Source: Corallococcus sicarius (GTDB lineage Bacteria; Myxococcota; Myxococcia; Myxococcales; Myxococcaceae). From it: DNA of 64,000 nucleotides. This document shows positions 33,316-42,311 of this stretch, piece after piece. The stretch is taken from contig NZ_RAWG01000008.1 of NCBI RefSeq assembly GCF_003611735.1, positions 1 through 64,000 on the forward strand, read 5' to 3'. Made by a program: the position numbers and the translations under genes. Under the pieces are notes generated by a model. That model did not search any database. It saw only the letters and a program-made list of their open reading frames with translations, and had not been told where the DNA came from. Within the stretch, counting starts at the first letter, position 1; each line of letters opens with the position of its first letter.

Positions 33316-33654
33316 CTAGCAGGTCTTGTTGTAGAGCGCGATGCAGTTGTCCTTGAACTGCTGGAGGGAGCACTGACCGTTCTGCTGACAGGTCGCCCAC
33401 CCGTTGTAGCGCGGGTCCCGACAATACAGGAGCGTCACCCAGCATCCGGCCCCCATCGCGGAGACGTCGCCGCTCGAATCCTGCATCGACGCCAGCGGCT
33501 CTTCCGAGCTCATGGGACCGTAGTCCAGGTTGATGCTCTGACCGTCCTCGGTCGTCACCGTCTGCACGTTGTCCGCCGAGACGTCCTCCGCCCCCCCACC
33601 ACATCCGATGAGGGGAACCGCGACCAGCATGAGCCCCAGGAGAAGCTTCTTCAT
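33316..33654 (-). CDS. small Cys-containing lipoprotein
   Basis: 112 residues; MKKLLLGLMLVAVPLIGC gives a lipobox LIGC. An acidic linker is followed by a Cys-rich end: AGCWVTLLYCRDP, TCQQNGQC, FKDNC and a terminal KTC, six Cys that could form three disulfides. A GGGAG site precedes the ATG. Same strand as the lipoprotein gene at 33811, which lies 156 bp upstream. Small bacterial lipoproteins of this shape are often peptides displayed or shed at the surface; function unknown. Confidence 0.65.
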   Translation of the reverse strand: MKKLLLGLMLVAVPLIGCGGGAEDVSADNVQTVTTEDGQSINLDYGPMSSEEPLASMQDSSGDVSAMGAGCWVTLLYCRDPRYNGWATCQQNGQCSLQQFKDNCIALYNKTC

Positions 33655-33810
33655 GGTTGTTCTTTCTCCCTCAGAAAAATCAAAACGCCTGAGGGGGCGC
33701 CGAAGCGTGGAGGGACAGCATCCACGCCCGACAACCCTAGAACGAAGCCAAACCCTCCCTAAAGAGGTAAAAGCCGCAATGTGAGCCAGGCCACAAAAAC
33801 CCGCTGAACT

Positions 33811-34095
33811 TCACCCGCCGTAGCAGTTCAGGGTCGAGCCACCACAGTAGCTGCTGCCCGAGTTGCTCCAGGAGCCCGCGGAGTTGGTGCAGATCTGGTT
33901 CTGCCGGCGCTCCAGGGTGGGCGTGCAGCAGCCGACCTTGAGGGTCCGCGTCTGGCCGGGGATGCACCCGGCCTGGGCGGACACCTCCTGCGCATCCTCC
34001 GTCTGCGGAGTGGCCTCGTCAGGGGTCTCCACGCCACAGCCTACGGCCCCCAGCAGACAGGTCGCCAGCAACAGTCCCCGCATCATGGTCTTCAT
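33811..34095 (-). CDS. small Cys-rich lipoprotein with GCCT motif
   Basis: 94 residues; MKTMMRGLLLATCLLGAVGC carries lipobox AVGC. After an acidic linker the end contains AGCIPGQTRTLKVGCCTPTL, RRQNQICTNS and SSYCGGSTLNCYGG. The protein encoded at 62850-63158 has the same plan (KTxx signal, acidic linker, NGCCTQTATKFQQQIC, Cys-Tyr end), so they form a paralogous family 29 kb apart. The start is supported by GGGAGTG upstream. Probably a surface or secreted mini-protein stabilised by disulfides. Confidence 0.68.
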   Translation of the reverse strand: MKTMMRGLLLATCLLGAVGCGVETPDEATPQTEDAQEVSAQAGCIPGQTRTLKVGCCTPTLERRQNQICTNSAGSWSNSGSSYCGGSTLNCYGG

Positions 34096-34269
34096 GTGTC
34101 ACTCCCGGTCGTCGGAATCAAAAGCGGGGCGGGATGCTACCAGGGATTCCAGGTTCAAGCAGGACTCCATGGGGCACCTGGCAGGAAAGAATGCAAAAGA
34201 ATTCCCCGGGGCCCTTCCCAGGAGGAACGGCGGCCACACGGCCGCACCGCACTTCCACCAGGAGCCTCC

Positions 34270-34737
34270 ATGTTCCGCATTCCGTCCGTGTGTCTCTGCC
34301 TGTTTGCCTCGCTCGCCATCGCCGAGGACTCCTCCTCGAAGCCCGCCCGGCTCACCGTGGCCCAGAAGAACGGCTGGGCGAACTACGACAAGGAGCTGAA
34401 GGTGAAGGAGGACGCGGTCAACAAGGCCTGCGGGTCCGCCTTGAAGAGCAGCTACGAGAAGGCGAGCTACCCCGCCTTCGATCCGATGAAGGACCGGACC
34501 CAGAGCGCATGCCAGCAGGCCGTGGGCACCCTGGTCGAGGTCTGCCGCACGGAGGATGGCAAGGCGGCGGTGAAGGAGGCGGTCACCAAGACGGTCTGCC
34601 GGTTGTCGACGGATGGAACCCGGGTCTCGCTCGACGGGAGCGTGCTGACCGTCCACATCGATCCGGTGAAGAGCAGCATCGCGGGCAAGGAGGCCGGGAA
34701 CTACAGCTGGAAGAGCGCCCTCGAAGAGGTGCTGTAG
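34270..34737 (+). CDS. small secreted protein, long paralogue (MFRIPS family)
   Basis: 155 residues from ATG 34270 (AGGAGCC upstream); a longer frame from 34096 lacks a signal. Signal peptide MFRIPSVCLCLFASLAIA. It aligns throughout with the protein at 14325 but keeps 14 extra residues (VKEDAVNKACGSAL), supplying a fourth mature Cys that would allow an additional disulfide pair. The conserved upstream block runs from about 34183 (GGAAAGAATGCAAA) to the start. The extra segment makes this the likelier ancestral, complete form. Function unknown. Confidence 0.82.
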   Translation: MFRIPSVCLCLFASLAIAEDSSSKPARLTVAQKNGWANYDKELKVKEDAVNKACGSALKSSYEKASYPAFDPMKDRTQSACQQAVGTLVEVCRTEDGKAAVKEAVTKTVCRLSTDGTRVSLDGSVLTVHIDPVKSSIAGKEAGNYSWKSALEEVL

Positions 34738-34874
34738 CCACTGCTTCAGGGCGCGCGGGGACATCTTCGACCCAGCCGTCGAGTGAAAAGCGACTCGCGG
34801 GGCGGGGCTTGCGGTGTCAGGGCGCGAGGTCAGGATGCAATGCCTTCCCGGAGGAGATTGCATTGCCGTCACGT

Positions 34875-36998
34875 ATGAATCGCTTGCCCTCGTTCCTGTC
34901 CGTTGTCCTGTGTTTGTCCGGCCTGGCGTCTCCAAGCCAGGCCCAGCCCTCTGGCCTTCCGCCGGAGTTCGTCAGCGTCTCGCAGTCCACCTCGCAGGTT
35001 CGCCCGAAGGACATCGCCCTGTTCGGCGCCGTCGCGAGCGACCCGCAGGGCAGTCCGCTCACCTTCTCCTGGTCCGCCAGCACCGGCTGGCTGGATGCGC
35101 CGACCCACGGCGTGAACACGAGCGAGGTCTCGTGGCGCCCACCCCTGTGCCTCGCTCCCGGCGGCGCGCCCGTGAGCGTCACGGCCACCAACGCGCTGGG
35201 GCTCTCCGCCACGGCGTCGTTCGCCATCGACGTGCAGCGGGACCTGGCAGAGGACCGCCAGGGCGACTTCCGGCCAATGGAGCTCGGGCTCGACGGTGTG
35301 CTGCTCACCGAGCACACGCCGCCGCAGCTGCGCCTCAACCACCACCGGCCCTCGCTGAACGGGGAGCACATCCTGTTCGCGACCGAGCGGCAGCTCTCCG
35401 CGTCGTTCGTGAGCGAGCAGTCGGAGGCGAGTCACTCGCTCGGCTGGCTCTACTACGACGACCTCGTCTCCCGTGGCTACATCGACACGCGCGGCACCCC
35501 CTGGGACTCCGCCGATGACGTCCTGCGGGATGCCAATGCCAACGGCGTCGCGGACCTGCACGAGGACCTCTACAACCTGGCGCCGCCCTCCGGGGGGCAG
35601 GCCCGTCCGTATGTCGGGGGCACCCGCCGGTGCGTGCGGACGTTCGTCTCCGGGGGACTCCTGTACAGCCAGCCCGAACTGGCCCTGAACAGCACCTGCA
35701 GCAGCGCCTTCGCCGCGGGGCAGTCCCTGGCGGATGCCCGGCCAGGGAAGACGCACCTCTTCCATACGACGGATGTGGTGGGCGCCTTCTCGACGACCCT
35801 TCCCGGAAGCGGCTTCTCGGACGGCGGGCTCTACGCGCGCATCCCCAACCTGCTGGAGCCCGCGGCTTCCGCCAATGGCTTCAAGGGGCTTGGGCGGCTG
35901 GGTTTCCTGCTGGCGGACGATGACGACGACCTCACCGTCCACAACCGGCTCGGTGCGGTGACGGATGTGAGCGACTTCTGGGACGGCATCCCCGACTACG
36001 ACACGTCCGCCTACGACGGCACGGGCCTCCCAAGGACCACCAACCCGGACCCGGGCATCAGCGACCAGGACCGCACGGTGGACCTGGGCTGGGTGGAGGG
36101 CCGCAAGGAGATCGTCCTCTTCCTCGTCGTCCATGACTCGACTCCGCACGAGCCTGAAGCCGGTATGGTGTACCCCTGCCTGCGCAAGGCGGCTGATGGC
36201 CGGTGCACCCTGCATCTGAAGACGTCCACGTCCGTCTTCTTCTCGAAGTCGCGGTGGAACCTGGACCCGGACGTCGTCGGCACGCCCGTGGCCCAGCGCA
36301 ACATGGGCTGCGATTACCAGCCCTCATGCGATCCGGACGCGCCCGGGCGATACAGCTGCACCCTGAACGGCACCACCCAGAGGATGTGTGGCTGGCTGGA
36401 GCCAGACTCCCTTGATCAGCTCAGCTCGCCGGCCCACGGCCAGCTCATGCTGCCAATGGCGGCGACTGAGGCGTCCCATCCTGTCAGTGGGGGCACACCG
36501 CACCTCCTCATCGGGACGCCTGGCACCGCCACGAGCCAGTGGATTCTTGGCTTCGAGGACGTCAGTGGCGGCGGTGACCGCGACTTCAACGACGTCGTCT
36601 TCCGCCTCCACACGACCGGCACGGGAGGGACGGTGCGCTCCTCGGTCCTCACCGCGGACGTGCCCCCCGAACTCGGGGACGTCTGCGACGTCTCCCGCGT
36701 GCGCTTCCGCGCGGAGGAGTACCTCCAGCCCGCCTGCGGCACCCCGGTGTCGCCCCTCATCACCTACTTCGTCGCTTCGGACTGCCGGGTGTGCAGCCAG
36801 GGCTTCTGCACCGCCAATGCCACGCCCAACTGGGTGCCCGTTCCCCTGTCGGCGGGCCAGAACGAGGCCGTGGTGGACCTCACCCCGTTCCAGGGCTTCC
36901 AGCTCTGCTGGAAGGCCCAGCTGCGCAGCCCGGACTCCCAGTGCGCGCCCACCATCCTCGATGTGGACCTCGGCTACGAGCTGACTCCGCCCCCCTGA
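34875..36998 (+). CDS. secreted DUF4114-domain protein
   Basis: 707 residues with signal peptide MNRLPSFLSVVLCLSGLASPSQA; GGAGGAGA lies about 20 bp upstream of ATG 34875. Residues ~30-125 form an Ig-like domain (PKDIALFGAVASDPQGSPLT, FSWSASTGWLD). A calcium-loop-like DANANGVADLHEDLYN follows. The C-terminal third contains LGFEDVSGGGDRDFNDVVF, the signature of DUF4114, a domain found in large adhesins and exported calcium-binding proteins. Several Cys (CDYQPSCDP, CRVCSQGFC) suggest disulfides. Likely exported and adhesive; not lipidated, as there is no Cys at the cleavage site. Monocistronic by spacing. Confidence 0.78.
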   Translation: MNRLPSFLSVVLCLSGLASPSQAQPSGLPPEFVSVSQSTSQVRPKDIALFGAVASDPQGSPLTFSWSASTGWLDAPTHGVNTSEVSWRPPLCLAPGGAPVSVTATNALGLSATASFAIDVQRDLAEDRQGDFRPMELGLDGVLLTEHTPPQLRLNHHRPSLNGEHILFATERQLSASFVSEQSEASHSLGWLYYDDLVSRGYIDTRGTPWDSADDVLRDANANGVADLHEDLYNLAPPSGGQARPYVGGTRRCVRTFVSGGLLYSQPELALNSTCSSAFAAGQSLADARPGKTHLFHTTDVVGAFSTTLPGSGFSDGGLYARIPNLLEPAASANGFKGLGRLGFLLADDDDDLTVHNRLGAVTDVSDFWDGIPDYDTSAYDGTGLPRTTNPDPGISDQDRTVDLGWVEGRKEIVLFLVVHDSTPHEPEAGMVYPCLRKAADGRCTLHLKTSTSVFFSKSRWNLDPDVVGTPVAQRNMGCDYQPSCDPDAPGRYSCTLNGTTQRMCGWLEPDSLDQLSSPAHGQLMLPMAATEASHPVSGGTPHLLIGTPGTATSQWILGFEDVSGGGDRDFNDVVFRLHTTGTGGTVRSSVLTADVPPELGDVCDVSRVRFRAEEYLQPACGTPVSPLITYFVASDCRVCSQGFCTANATPNWVPVPLSAGQNEAVVDLTPFQGFQLCWKAQLRSPDSQCAPTILDVDLGYELTPPP

Positions 36999-37258
36999 GC
37001 CGGGGGACGGAACACGGCCGGTTGCCATGGGTCACGCTCCCTCGCCGAGCCAATGGCAACCGCGCCCCACGCATCCGCCGAGCCTGCGGAAACCCCTTAG
37101 ACTGACATGCAACTGAATGGACAATCTGCCTGAGGCACAATCCTTCACGTTCGCAGGAAGTCCTCGAATTCCACGTCTATACTTGCAATTGATTTGAGGC
37201 CAATGTTAGTAAGGCATTGGCTTCGGCCAACCCCGCACAATCACCATAGGATGAGTCC

Positions 37259-37819
37259 ATGACGAGGAACGTGAAGCGTTTCCTGGCTGCGTCGTTGCTT
37301 TCCCTCACGCCGTCGATCGCGCTCGCAGGGCAGGCTGAGTTTGGATTCCCCGACCTCCTCACCCAGCGTGACGAGTACGTCAGCCTCCGTGGGGAGGGGG
37401 TCCAGGTTCCCACGCGGCGGGGGCCTCCGGTGGCGTCCATTGGACCCGCCCTGGAGAACCTCTTCGTCTTCAACCAGACGGGCCTCAACATCTCCCTGGG
37501 CCTCCAGGTCGTGACGGGCACGTTCAATGGCGTGTTCACGCCCTACCCCGTGCCCACCGCCACCCTGGGTGGGTTCCAGGTCAGCGCCCCCGCCCCCGCG
37601 CCGCTGATCGCGCAGCAGTACTACTGGACGGTCGACCCGGCGAACCCGGCTGGCGCGAAGACGTGCGTCTGGCGGGTGGAGGTGAGTGACGTCGCCGGTG
37701 TCTGCTCGGCGCAGGTCTTCTCCGGCACCTACGGCGGCGCCGTCTGTACTGTCGACGCGGTCCAGTCCTTCATCGACCCGAACACGTGCCAGACGCAGAT
37801 CGTCACCAACATCCTGTGA
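37259..37819 (+). CDS. secreted hypothetical protein
   Basis: 186 residues; signal peptide KRFLAASLLSLTPSIALAGQA. The mature chain has many Gly, Pro, Thr and Val (LNISLGLQVVTGTFNGVF, PAPAPLIAQQYYWTVDP) and four Cys toward the end (KTCVWRVEVSDVAGVC, GAVCTVDAV, NTCQTQ). It looks like a compact beta protein with two disulfides, exported to periplasm or outside. The 260 bp upstream are distinctly less GC-rich than the surroundings and probably hold its promoter. A strong hairpin follows, so it is an independent unit. Confidence 0.65.
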   Translation: MTRNVKRFLAASLLSLTPSIALAGQAEFGFPDLLTQRDEYVSLRGEGVQVPTRRGPPVASIGPALENLFVFNQTGLNISLGLQVVTGTFNGVFTPYPVPTATLGGFQVSAPAPAPLIAQQYYWTVDPANPAGAKTCVWRVEVSDVAGVCSAQVFSGTYGGAVCTVDAVQSFIDPNTCQTQIVTNIL

Positions 37820-37835
37820 GCTGAGCCGTACACCG

Positions 37836-37868
37836 CCAGCGGCCTCCTGTCAGGCCGCTGGCTTGTGT
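37836..37868 (+). terminator. intrinsic terminator
   Basis: CCAGCGGCC (37836-37844) pairs perfectly with GGCCGCTGG (37853-37861) around an 8-nt loop, followed by CTTGTGTT, 16 bp after the stop at 37819. Confidence 0.7.
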
Positions 37869-38066
37869 TGGAGAGGATCCGCGTCGAAGCGGAGGCACAA
37901 GGCCGCGGCCTGCCTCCGGGGCTTCGCACCGCGACGCGGGCTTCGCGCCTGCGGCCCCGGGTGAAAAGCCTGACGCGGAGCCTTTGTCAGAGGGCGCCCC
38001 TCTACACCGCAGTGCGTCTCGGAGGTGGGCACAGGCATTGCTGTAGCCCCCGCTCAGGAGGCGTCC

Positions 38067-38822
38067 ATGAACCCATTTCGAGTCAGCGTCATCGTGGCCG
38101 GCACACTGGTGTCCACCGGCTGCACCACCACGCTGTACAAATCGAGTCAGGTCAGCGCGCCGCTCCTGCGGGAGCAGGGTGAGCTGAAGGGCACTGTGGG
38201 CCCGAACAACGTGCAGGTCGCCTGGTCACCACTCGAGGGCGTGGGCCTGCTGGCCAATGGCTTCTACGAGTCCCAGGACGAGGGGCGGCGTGAGGCGAGC
38301 GGTCTGCTGGCGGAGGCGGGCGGCGGACTCTACGGCCGCTTCCTGGAGAACGGCGTGTGGGAAGCCTACGGTGGCCTGGGCTACGGGCAGTCCACCGCCA
38401 GCGACCAGCTCCCCGCGGAGGGAGGTGCCTTCCGGGACGTCGGCTTCAAGGCTCGCGGCTTGCGCGCCTTCGTGCAGCCGAACCTGGGCTACGTCACGCC
38501 GTACTTCGAACTGGGCGGCTCCCTGCGCCTCTCCGCCGTGAAGTACACCTCGCTCGACGTGAGGGGTTACACGGAGCAGGAGCGCGTGCGGGAGTTCCTC
38601 GTGGACGACAAGGTGACGGACCCCGTGTGGCTCTTCGCCGAGCCGGCGGTGACGGCCAAGGTCGGCTACAAGTGGGTGAAGGCCTTCGTCCAGCACACGT
38701 GGACGCTCAAGCTGGGCGGCGACGCCCTGCCCCACGAGGAGGACTCCACCGTGGTGGGGCTCAGCGTGGACGTGGCGAGCTGGTACCACGACTTCCGCTG
38801 GACGTCCGACACGGGCGGATGA
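38067..38822 (+). CDS. outer-membrane beta-barrel lipoprotein
   Basis: 251 residues from ATG 38067 (AGGAGGCG upstream). Signal and lipobox VSTGC. The mature part alternates strand-like segments: LYGRFLENGVWEAYGGLGYG, LRAFVQPNLGYVTPYFELG, WLFAEPAVTAKVGYKW and FVQHTWTLKLGG, ending VASWYHDFRW. This is typical of eight- or ten-stranded barrel proteins of unknown function in myxobacteria. The convergent SUKH-type gene ends 7 bp away. Confidence 0.68.
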   Translation: MNPFRVSVIVAGTLVSTGCTTTLYKSSQVSAPLLREQGELKGTVGPNNVQVAWSPLEGVGLLANGFYESQDEGRREASGLLAEAGGGLYGRFLENGVWEAYGGLGYGQSTASDQLPAEGGAFRDVGFKARGLRAFVQPNLGYVTPYFELGGSLRLSAVKYTSLDVRGYTEQERVREFLVDDKVTDPVWLFAEPAVTAKVGYKWVKAFVQHTWTLKLGGDALPHEEDSTVVGLSVDVASWYHDFRWTSDTGG

Positions 38823-38829
38823 CGGCCGG

Positions 38830-40053
38830 TCAGGTGGGCGGGGCCCCGGGCTCGCGGGGCACGAGCGTGACGGGGAAGCGGTAGCGCTCGTCCTCCGAAG
38901 CCTGCGCCCCGCGGTCCTGGCGCTCGCCCACCTTGCGCGTCCACTCGTCGGGCCGGTGGCCGCCGCCGAACGCCGAGGCGAGCACGCGGTCGAGGTCCGC
39001 GGGGTCCTTCACGTCGAAGCGGATGCCCTCGAAGCGGACCGGGCCCTCGAAGAGGAAGGCGAAGTCGCGGCCGTACTGCGAGTACTTCGCCTCCCAGCGC
39101 AGCCGCAGGTCCGCCCCGGTGCGCTCCAGCACCGTCAGCCGGTTGTCCTGCAGGCTCGGCGCGTCGTTGCCGTACCACGCATCCCAGTCACCTTCCGGCC
39201 CGACGACGAGCGTCGACCACTCCGCGAGGCTCGGATGCCGGCCTCCGTTCGCCTCGGCGACCGGGAGCGTGTTCGCGTAGGGCTCCGGCACGCCATCCTC
39301 GCCGGAGCTGTCTTCTGCCTGGATCTCCAGCGAGTACATCACCGTGGCGCGGTCGGGCTGGTAGCGGTACGCGCGGGCCTCGAGGTCCGGGATCCACGTG
39401 CTGACGTAGACGGTGAGGCGCGCCGATTCAATCGCATGCCCATGCCCTGCCAGGACGAGCGGCCTCTGGGGGGTGGGCACGTCCGCGGGGACCTTCTCCA
39501 GGGCCTCGGGATGGCGCCAGGGGTCGTTCGGATCATCCGGGGACTCCAGGGGCACGGGATCCACGGCGGCGTCCGGAAGCGGCGTGAGCTGGGCGAGGAA
39601 CGCGCTGAAGGACGGCGCGCATTCACGCGCGACGTAGAGGTCCTCGGTCTCGCTGGGCGCATTGCTGTCGAAGAACCAGATGGTCCCCCGAGGCGAGTCC
39701 GGCCGGTCCACGAGCTGGAGTCCGAAGCGATTGATGGCGCCGTACTGGCTCGCGAAGACCATCACGTCGGATGGGATCTCTTCCTCCCCGAGCTGGAGCC
39801 TGAACCGGCCCTCGGCCCGCAGCCCGAGCAGCTCATCGATGCGCACCTCCCGGTCCAGTGCGTCGCGGAACCCGGCGAAGCAGTTTCCCAGGAGCGCGCC
39901 GTTGAACCGGACGAGCAGCTCCCGGAAGTCCGCCGGCAGGGGGTGTGGAAGGCCTCGCTCGAACTGATCCACCTGCTCCGGCGTGAGCGCTGGAGCGTAG
40001 GGGGCGTGCCGGATGCGCGAAGCGAGGGCGGGCGGCAGGAAGCTCAGGGGCAT
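38830..40053 (-). CDS. SMI1/KNR4 (SUKH)-type protein
   Basis: 407 residues. The N-terminal ~150 residues carry the SUKH pattern: LTPEQVDQFERGLPHPLP, ADFRELLVRFNGA, a central VMVFASQYGAINRFGLQL strand and TIWFFDSNAPSETEDLYV, ending FSAFLAQL. SUKH proteins bind and neutralise toxins in polymorphic systems, but many are solitary. The C-terminal ~230 residues (VYVSTWIPDLEARAYRYQPD, GDWDAWYGNDAP) are an extra beta domain of unknown role. No toxin gene is adjacent, so an orphan immunity or regulatory protein. No signal peptide; cytosolic. Confidence 0.72.
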   Translation of the reverse strand: MPLSFLPPALASRIRHAPYAPALTPEQVDQFERGLPHPLPADFRELLVRFNGALLGNCFAGFRDALDREVRIDELLGLRAEGRFRLQLGEEEIPSDVMVFASQYGAINRFGLQLVDRPDSPRGTIWFFDSNAPSETEDLYVARECAPSFSAFLAQLTPLPDAAVDPVPLESPDDPNDPWRHPEALEKVPADVPTPQRPLVLAGHGHAIESARLTVYVSTWIPDLEARAYRYQPDRATVMYSLEIQAEDSSGEDGVPEPYANTLPVAEANGGRHPSLAEWSTLVVGPEGDWDAWYGNDAPSLQDNRLTVLERTGADLRLRWEAKYSQYGRDFAFLFEGPVRFEGIRFDVKDPADLDRVLASAFGGGHRPDEWTRKVGERQDRGAQASEDERYRFPVTLVPREPGAPPT

Positions 40054-40072
40054 GGCGCCCTGCCCTCTAACA

Positions 40073-40522
40073 TCAGTAGCGCTGGCTGTGCTCGACCTTC
40101 AGCGCCCCGTCATTGAACGGGAAGTTCTTCCCCAGGTTCTTCTTCGCATCCTTCTGCGCCGAGGCCTCATCGGTGCCAAACCCGACGCCCATGGCGCGTC
40201 CGGTGCAGCCCTCCTTCGTGATTCCAGCGGACAGCACCACCAGGTGTCGGCCCATCGACACCTTGGACTTGTTGAGGTTGTCCTTGTGGTTGCGCTGCTT
40301 CAGCGTCGGGTATTGCGCCTGGGCCTTCTCCTCGGCGGCGCGGCGGGCCTTGTCGCGCTCACCCACCTCCACCACATAGCCCAACGCGTTCGCACAGCCC
40401 CCCTCCGTCGTGACCGCGACGAGGGTGTGGATGCTGTCTTCGGCCAGGGCCGGTGCGGCCCCGAGCAGCAACGCGGACACGAGCGCCAGAAGCGGTGGGA
40501 GCTTCAGCGTGGACAGCGACAT
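40073..40522 (-). CDS. small exported hypothetical protein
   Basis: 149 residues with signal peptide LLALVSALLLGAAPALA and AGGAGGA before the ATG at 40522. The mature domain reads TEGGCANALGYVVEVGERDK, ARRAAEEKAQAQYP, then SAGITKEGCTGRAMGVGFG and TDEASAQKDAKKNLG. A Gly-rich beta strand alternates with a charged helix, reminiscent of DUF4189-type periplasmic domains, which share a CA...A pattern; assignment is tentative. Two Cys could pair. Confidence 0.62.
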   Translation of the reverse strand: MSLSTLKLPPLLALVSALLLGAAPALAEDSIHTLVAVTTEGGCANALGYVVEVGERDKARRAAEEKAQAQYPTLKQRNHKDNLNKSKVSMGRHLVVLSAGITKEGCTGRAMGVGFGTDEASAQKDAKKNLGKNFPFNDGALKVEHSQRY

Positions 40523-40740
40523 GGGCGTTCCTCCTCAGGGTGAACCGGGGACTGTACCGGCACGGGCGAAAGGCGTCCAAGGCAAACATCGAAGCCTCCG
40601 GATCGAAGCGCACGACCAGGTCTCCTGGGCTCTTGCGTATTCTCCCCTGTCAGGGTCTATCCTGTCGCCCGTCTCTGCCGCGGACGCCAACACCAACGCA
40701 GACACATGAAGGGGGCGTGGTCCCAGGGACCACGAAAGCA

Positions 40741-42114
40741 ATGAACATGAAGATTGCCAATCAAATGATCTGGATGGTGGCCGCCTGTGCATGGCTGACG
40801 GCGTGTCAGGGAATGCCACCGGAAGAGCTGACGGGCTCCGAAACCATCCGCATGGAGATCTCCCTGTCGGGAGATGTCTGCGCGGTCACCTCGGCGGACG
40901 CGACGGTCTCCGCGCCGGACATGACGACCCTCGGTCCCGTGGCGCTCCAGGTGACGGAGACGGCCATCGAGGGCCGCATCTCCCAGGTCCCGGCGGGCAC
41001 GGCGCGGACGGTGCGGGTGAACGCGTTCAACGCCTCCGGGCGGGTGGTGTACTCGGGCAGCACCCTCGTGGAGGTGGTGGCCGGCAGCGTCACCTCGGCC
41101 CAGCTCGTCCTGCACCGTGACCTCCAGAACTGCCCCAACGCGCCGGGCTCCGGTGACATCGACATCACGGGGACGCTGGAGACGGGCGAGACGCCCACCG
41201 ACGCGGGCACGCCCGACGGCGGCTCGTTGCCGGATGGAGGCCTCGTCCTCGAGGGCCCGCAGCTCGCCTTCAACCTGGACGACGCCACCCTGACGGCCGG
41301 GGGCATCATCCACTTCCTCGACCGCGCGACCGACAAGGTCCACCGGCTCGACGTGGAGAACCGCCGCTTCCTGAGCCCCTACGCGGGCACGGCCGACGCC
41401 GTGTCCATGGCGGTGTCTCCGGACGGGGACACCACGTACCTCGGCTACACCGGCGGGCGCATCGACGCCTTCTCGCTCGACGGCACCACCCGCTTCTTCG
41501 CCGCGGCGCCGGACACCGTGTCGAGCATGGTGGTGGCGGGCAGCTACCTGTTCACCGTCGACGGCTCTGGCGCGTGGGATTCGCACTCGCTCTACCAGCG
41601 TTCCACCGGCGCGCGCGTCGCCACGGCCGAGTGGCGCTACTCCGCCCGCAGCATCGTGTTCTCCCCGGCGAACAAGCGCGTCTACCTGCTCAATGCCGGT
41701 GTCTCTCCGACGGACGTGACGATGGTGGACGTGGACCCCGTGGCGGGCACGATGGGCGCCGAGCGGGACTCGCCGTACCACGGCAGCTACAGCCTGCCCA
41801 ACCCCCTCCGGCTCCTGCCGGACGAGTCCGCCGTCATGGTGGGCAGCGGCCTGTTCTTCAACGCCAAGGACCTGACCTACCGCACCAGCCTGGGCCTGTC
41901 GTTCGTGGATGTCGCCTTCCACGACGGGCGCTACTACCTCATCGACACCGTGGGGGAGACGACGCAGCTGCGGGTGCTGAGCAGCACCTTCGACATCCTC
42001 TCGGCCAGCTACCACTCCGGCCGCGCGAAGCGGGTGTTCGTGCACGACGGCGAGCTGGTGCTCGTCACGGAAGTCAGCACGGGGCAGCTCCAGGTGCGCA
42101 TCCTCGCGCCGTAG
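40741..42114 (+). CDS. lipoprotein with beta-propeller-like domain
   Basis: 457 residues from ATG 40741. Signal MKIANQMIWMVAACAWLTAC with lipobox LTAC. Residues ~30-135 form an Ig-like or fibronectin-like domain (ETIRMEISLSGDVCAV, ARTVRVNAFNASGRVV). An Asp/Thr/Pro/Gly linker (PTDAGTPDGGSLPDGG) leads to a propeller of repeated blades such as AVSPDGDTTYLGYTGGRIDA, FSPANKRVYLLNAG and LLPDESAVMVGSG. The combination is common in surface lipoproteins of myxobacteria; no enzymatic motif. Two strong terminator hairpins follow. Confidence 0.7.
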   Translation: MNMKIANQMIWMVAACAWLTACQGMPPEELTGSETIRMEISLSGDVCAVTSADATVSAPDMTTLGPVALQVTETAIEGRISQVPAGTARTVRVNAFNASGRVVYSGSTLVEVVAGSVTSAQLVLHRDLQNCPNAPGSGDIDITGTLETGETPTDAGTPDGGSLPDGGLVLEGPQLAFNLDDATLTAGGIIHFLDRATDKVHRLDVENRRFLSPYAGTADAVSMAVSPDGDTTYLGYTGGRIDAFSLDGTTRFFAAAPDTVSSMVVAGSYLFTVDGSGAWDSHSLYQRSTGARVATAEWRYSARSIVFSPANKRVYLLNAGVSPTDVTMVDVDPVAGTMGAERDSPYHGSYSLPNPLRLLPDESAVMVGSGLFFNAKDLTYRTSLGLSFVDVAFHDGRYYLIDTVGETTQLRVLSSTFDILSASYHSGRAKRVFVHDGELVLVTEVSTGQLQVRILAP

Positions 42115-42131
42115 CCGCAGGGCGATGAAGA

Positions 42132-42156
42132 CCACCGGGGCCCTGCGCCCCGGTGG
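42132..42156 (+). terminator. 10-bp hairpin after the propeller lipoprotein gene
   Basis: CCACCGGGGC (42132-42141) and GCCCCGGTGG (42147-42156) pair perfectly around a 5-nt loop. Confidence 0.6.
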
Positions 42157-42160
42157 AGGG

Positions 42161-42195
42161 GCGGGGCCGGCCAGGGGGGCGGCCCCGCTTCTTCG
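42161..42195 (+). terminator. second hairpin with T-rich tail
   Basis: GCGGGGCCG (42161-42169) pairs with CGGCCCCGC (42180-42188), followed by TTCTTCGTT. With the preceding hairpin it should isolate recD2 from upstream transcription. Confidence 0.65.
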
Positions 42196-42311
42196 TTCCC
42201 CCGCACGGAACCGGGGCGAACGGCTGGAGGGAAGGCAGGGGGCCACCCTGGGCGCTTGAGGGGCCTTCGCCACCACGGCAGGGGCCGGGCGTCCTGATAC
42301 CTTGGCGTGTC

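Noticed and set aside
38830-40053. SUKH protein as immunity partner of a neighbouring toxin
   Set aside because: The adjacent genes encode an exported barrel lipoprotein and a small periplasmic protein, neither with a toxin domain.
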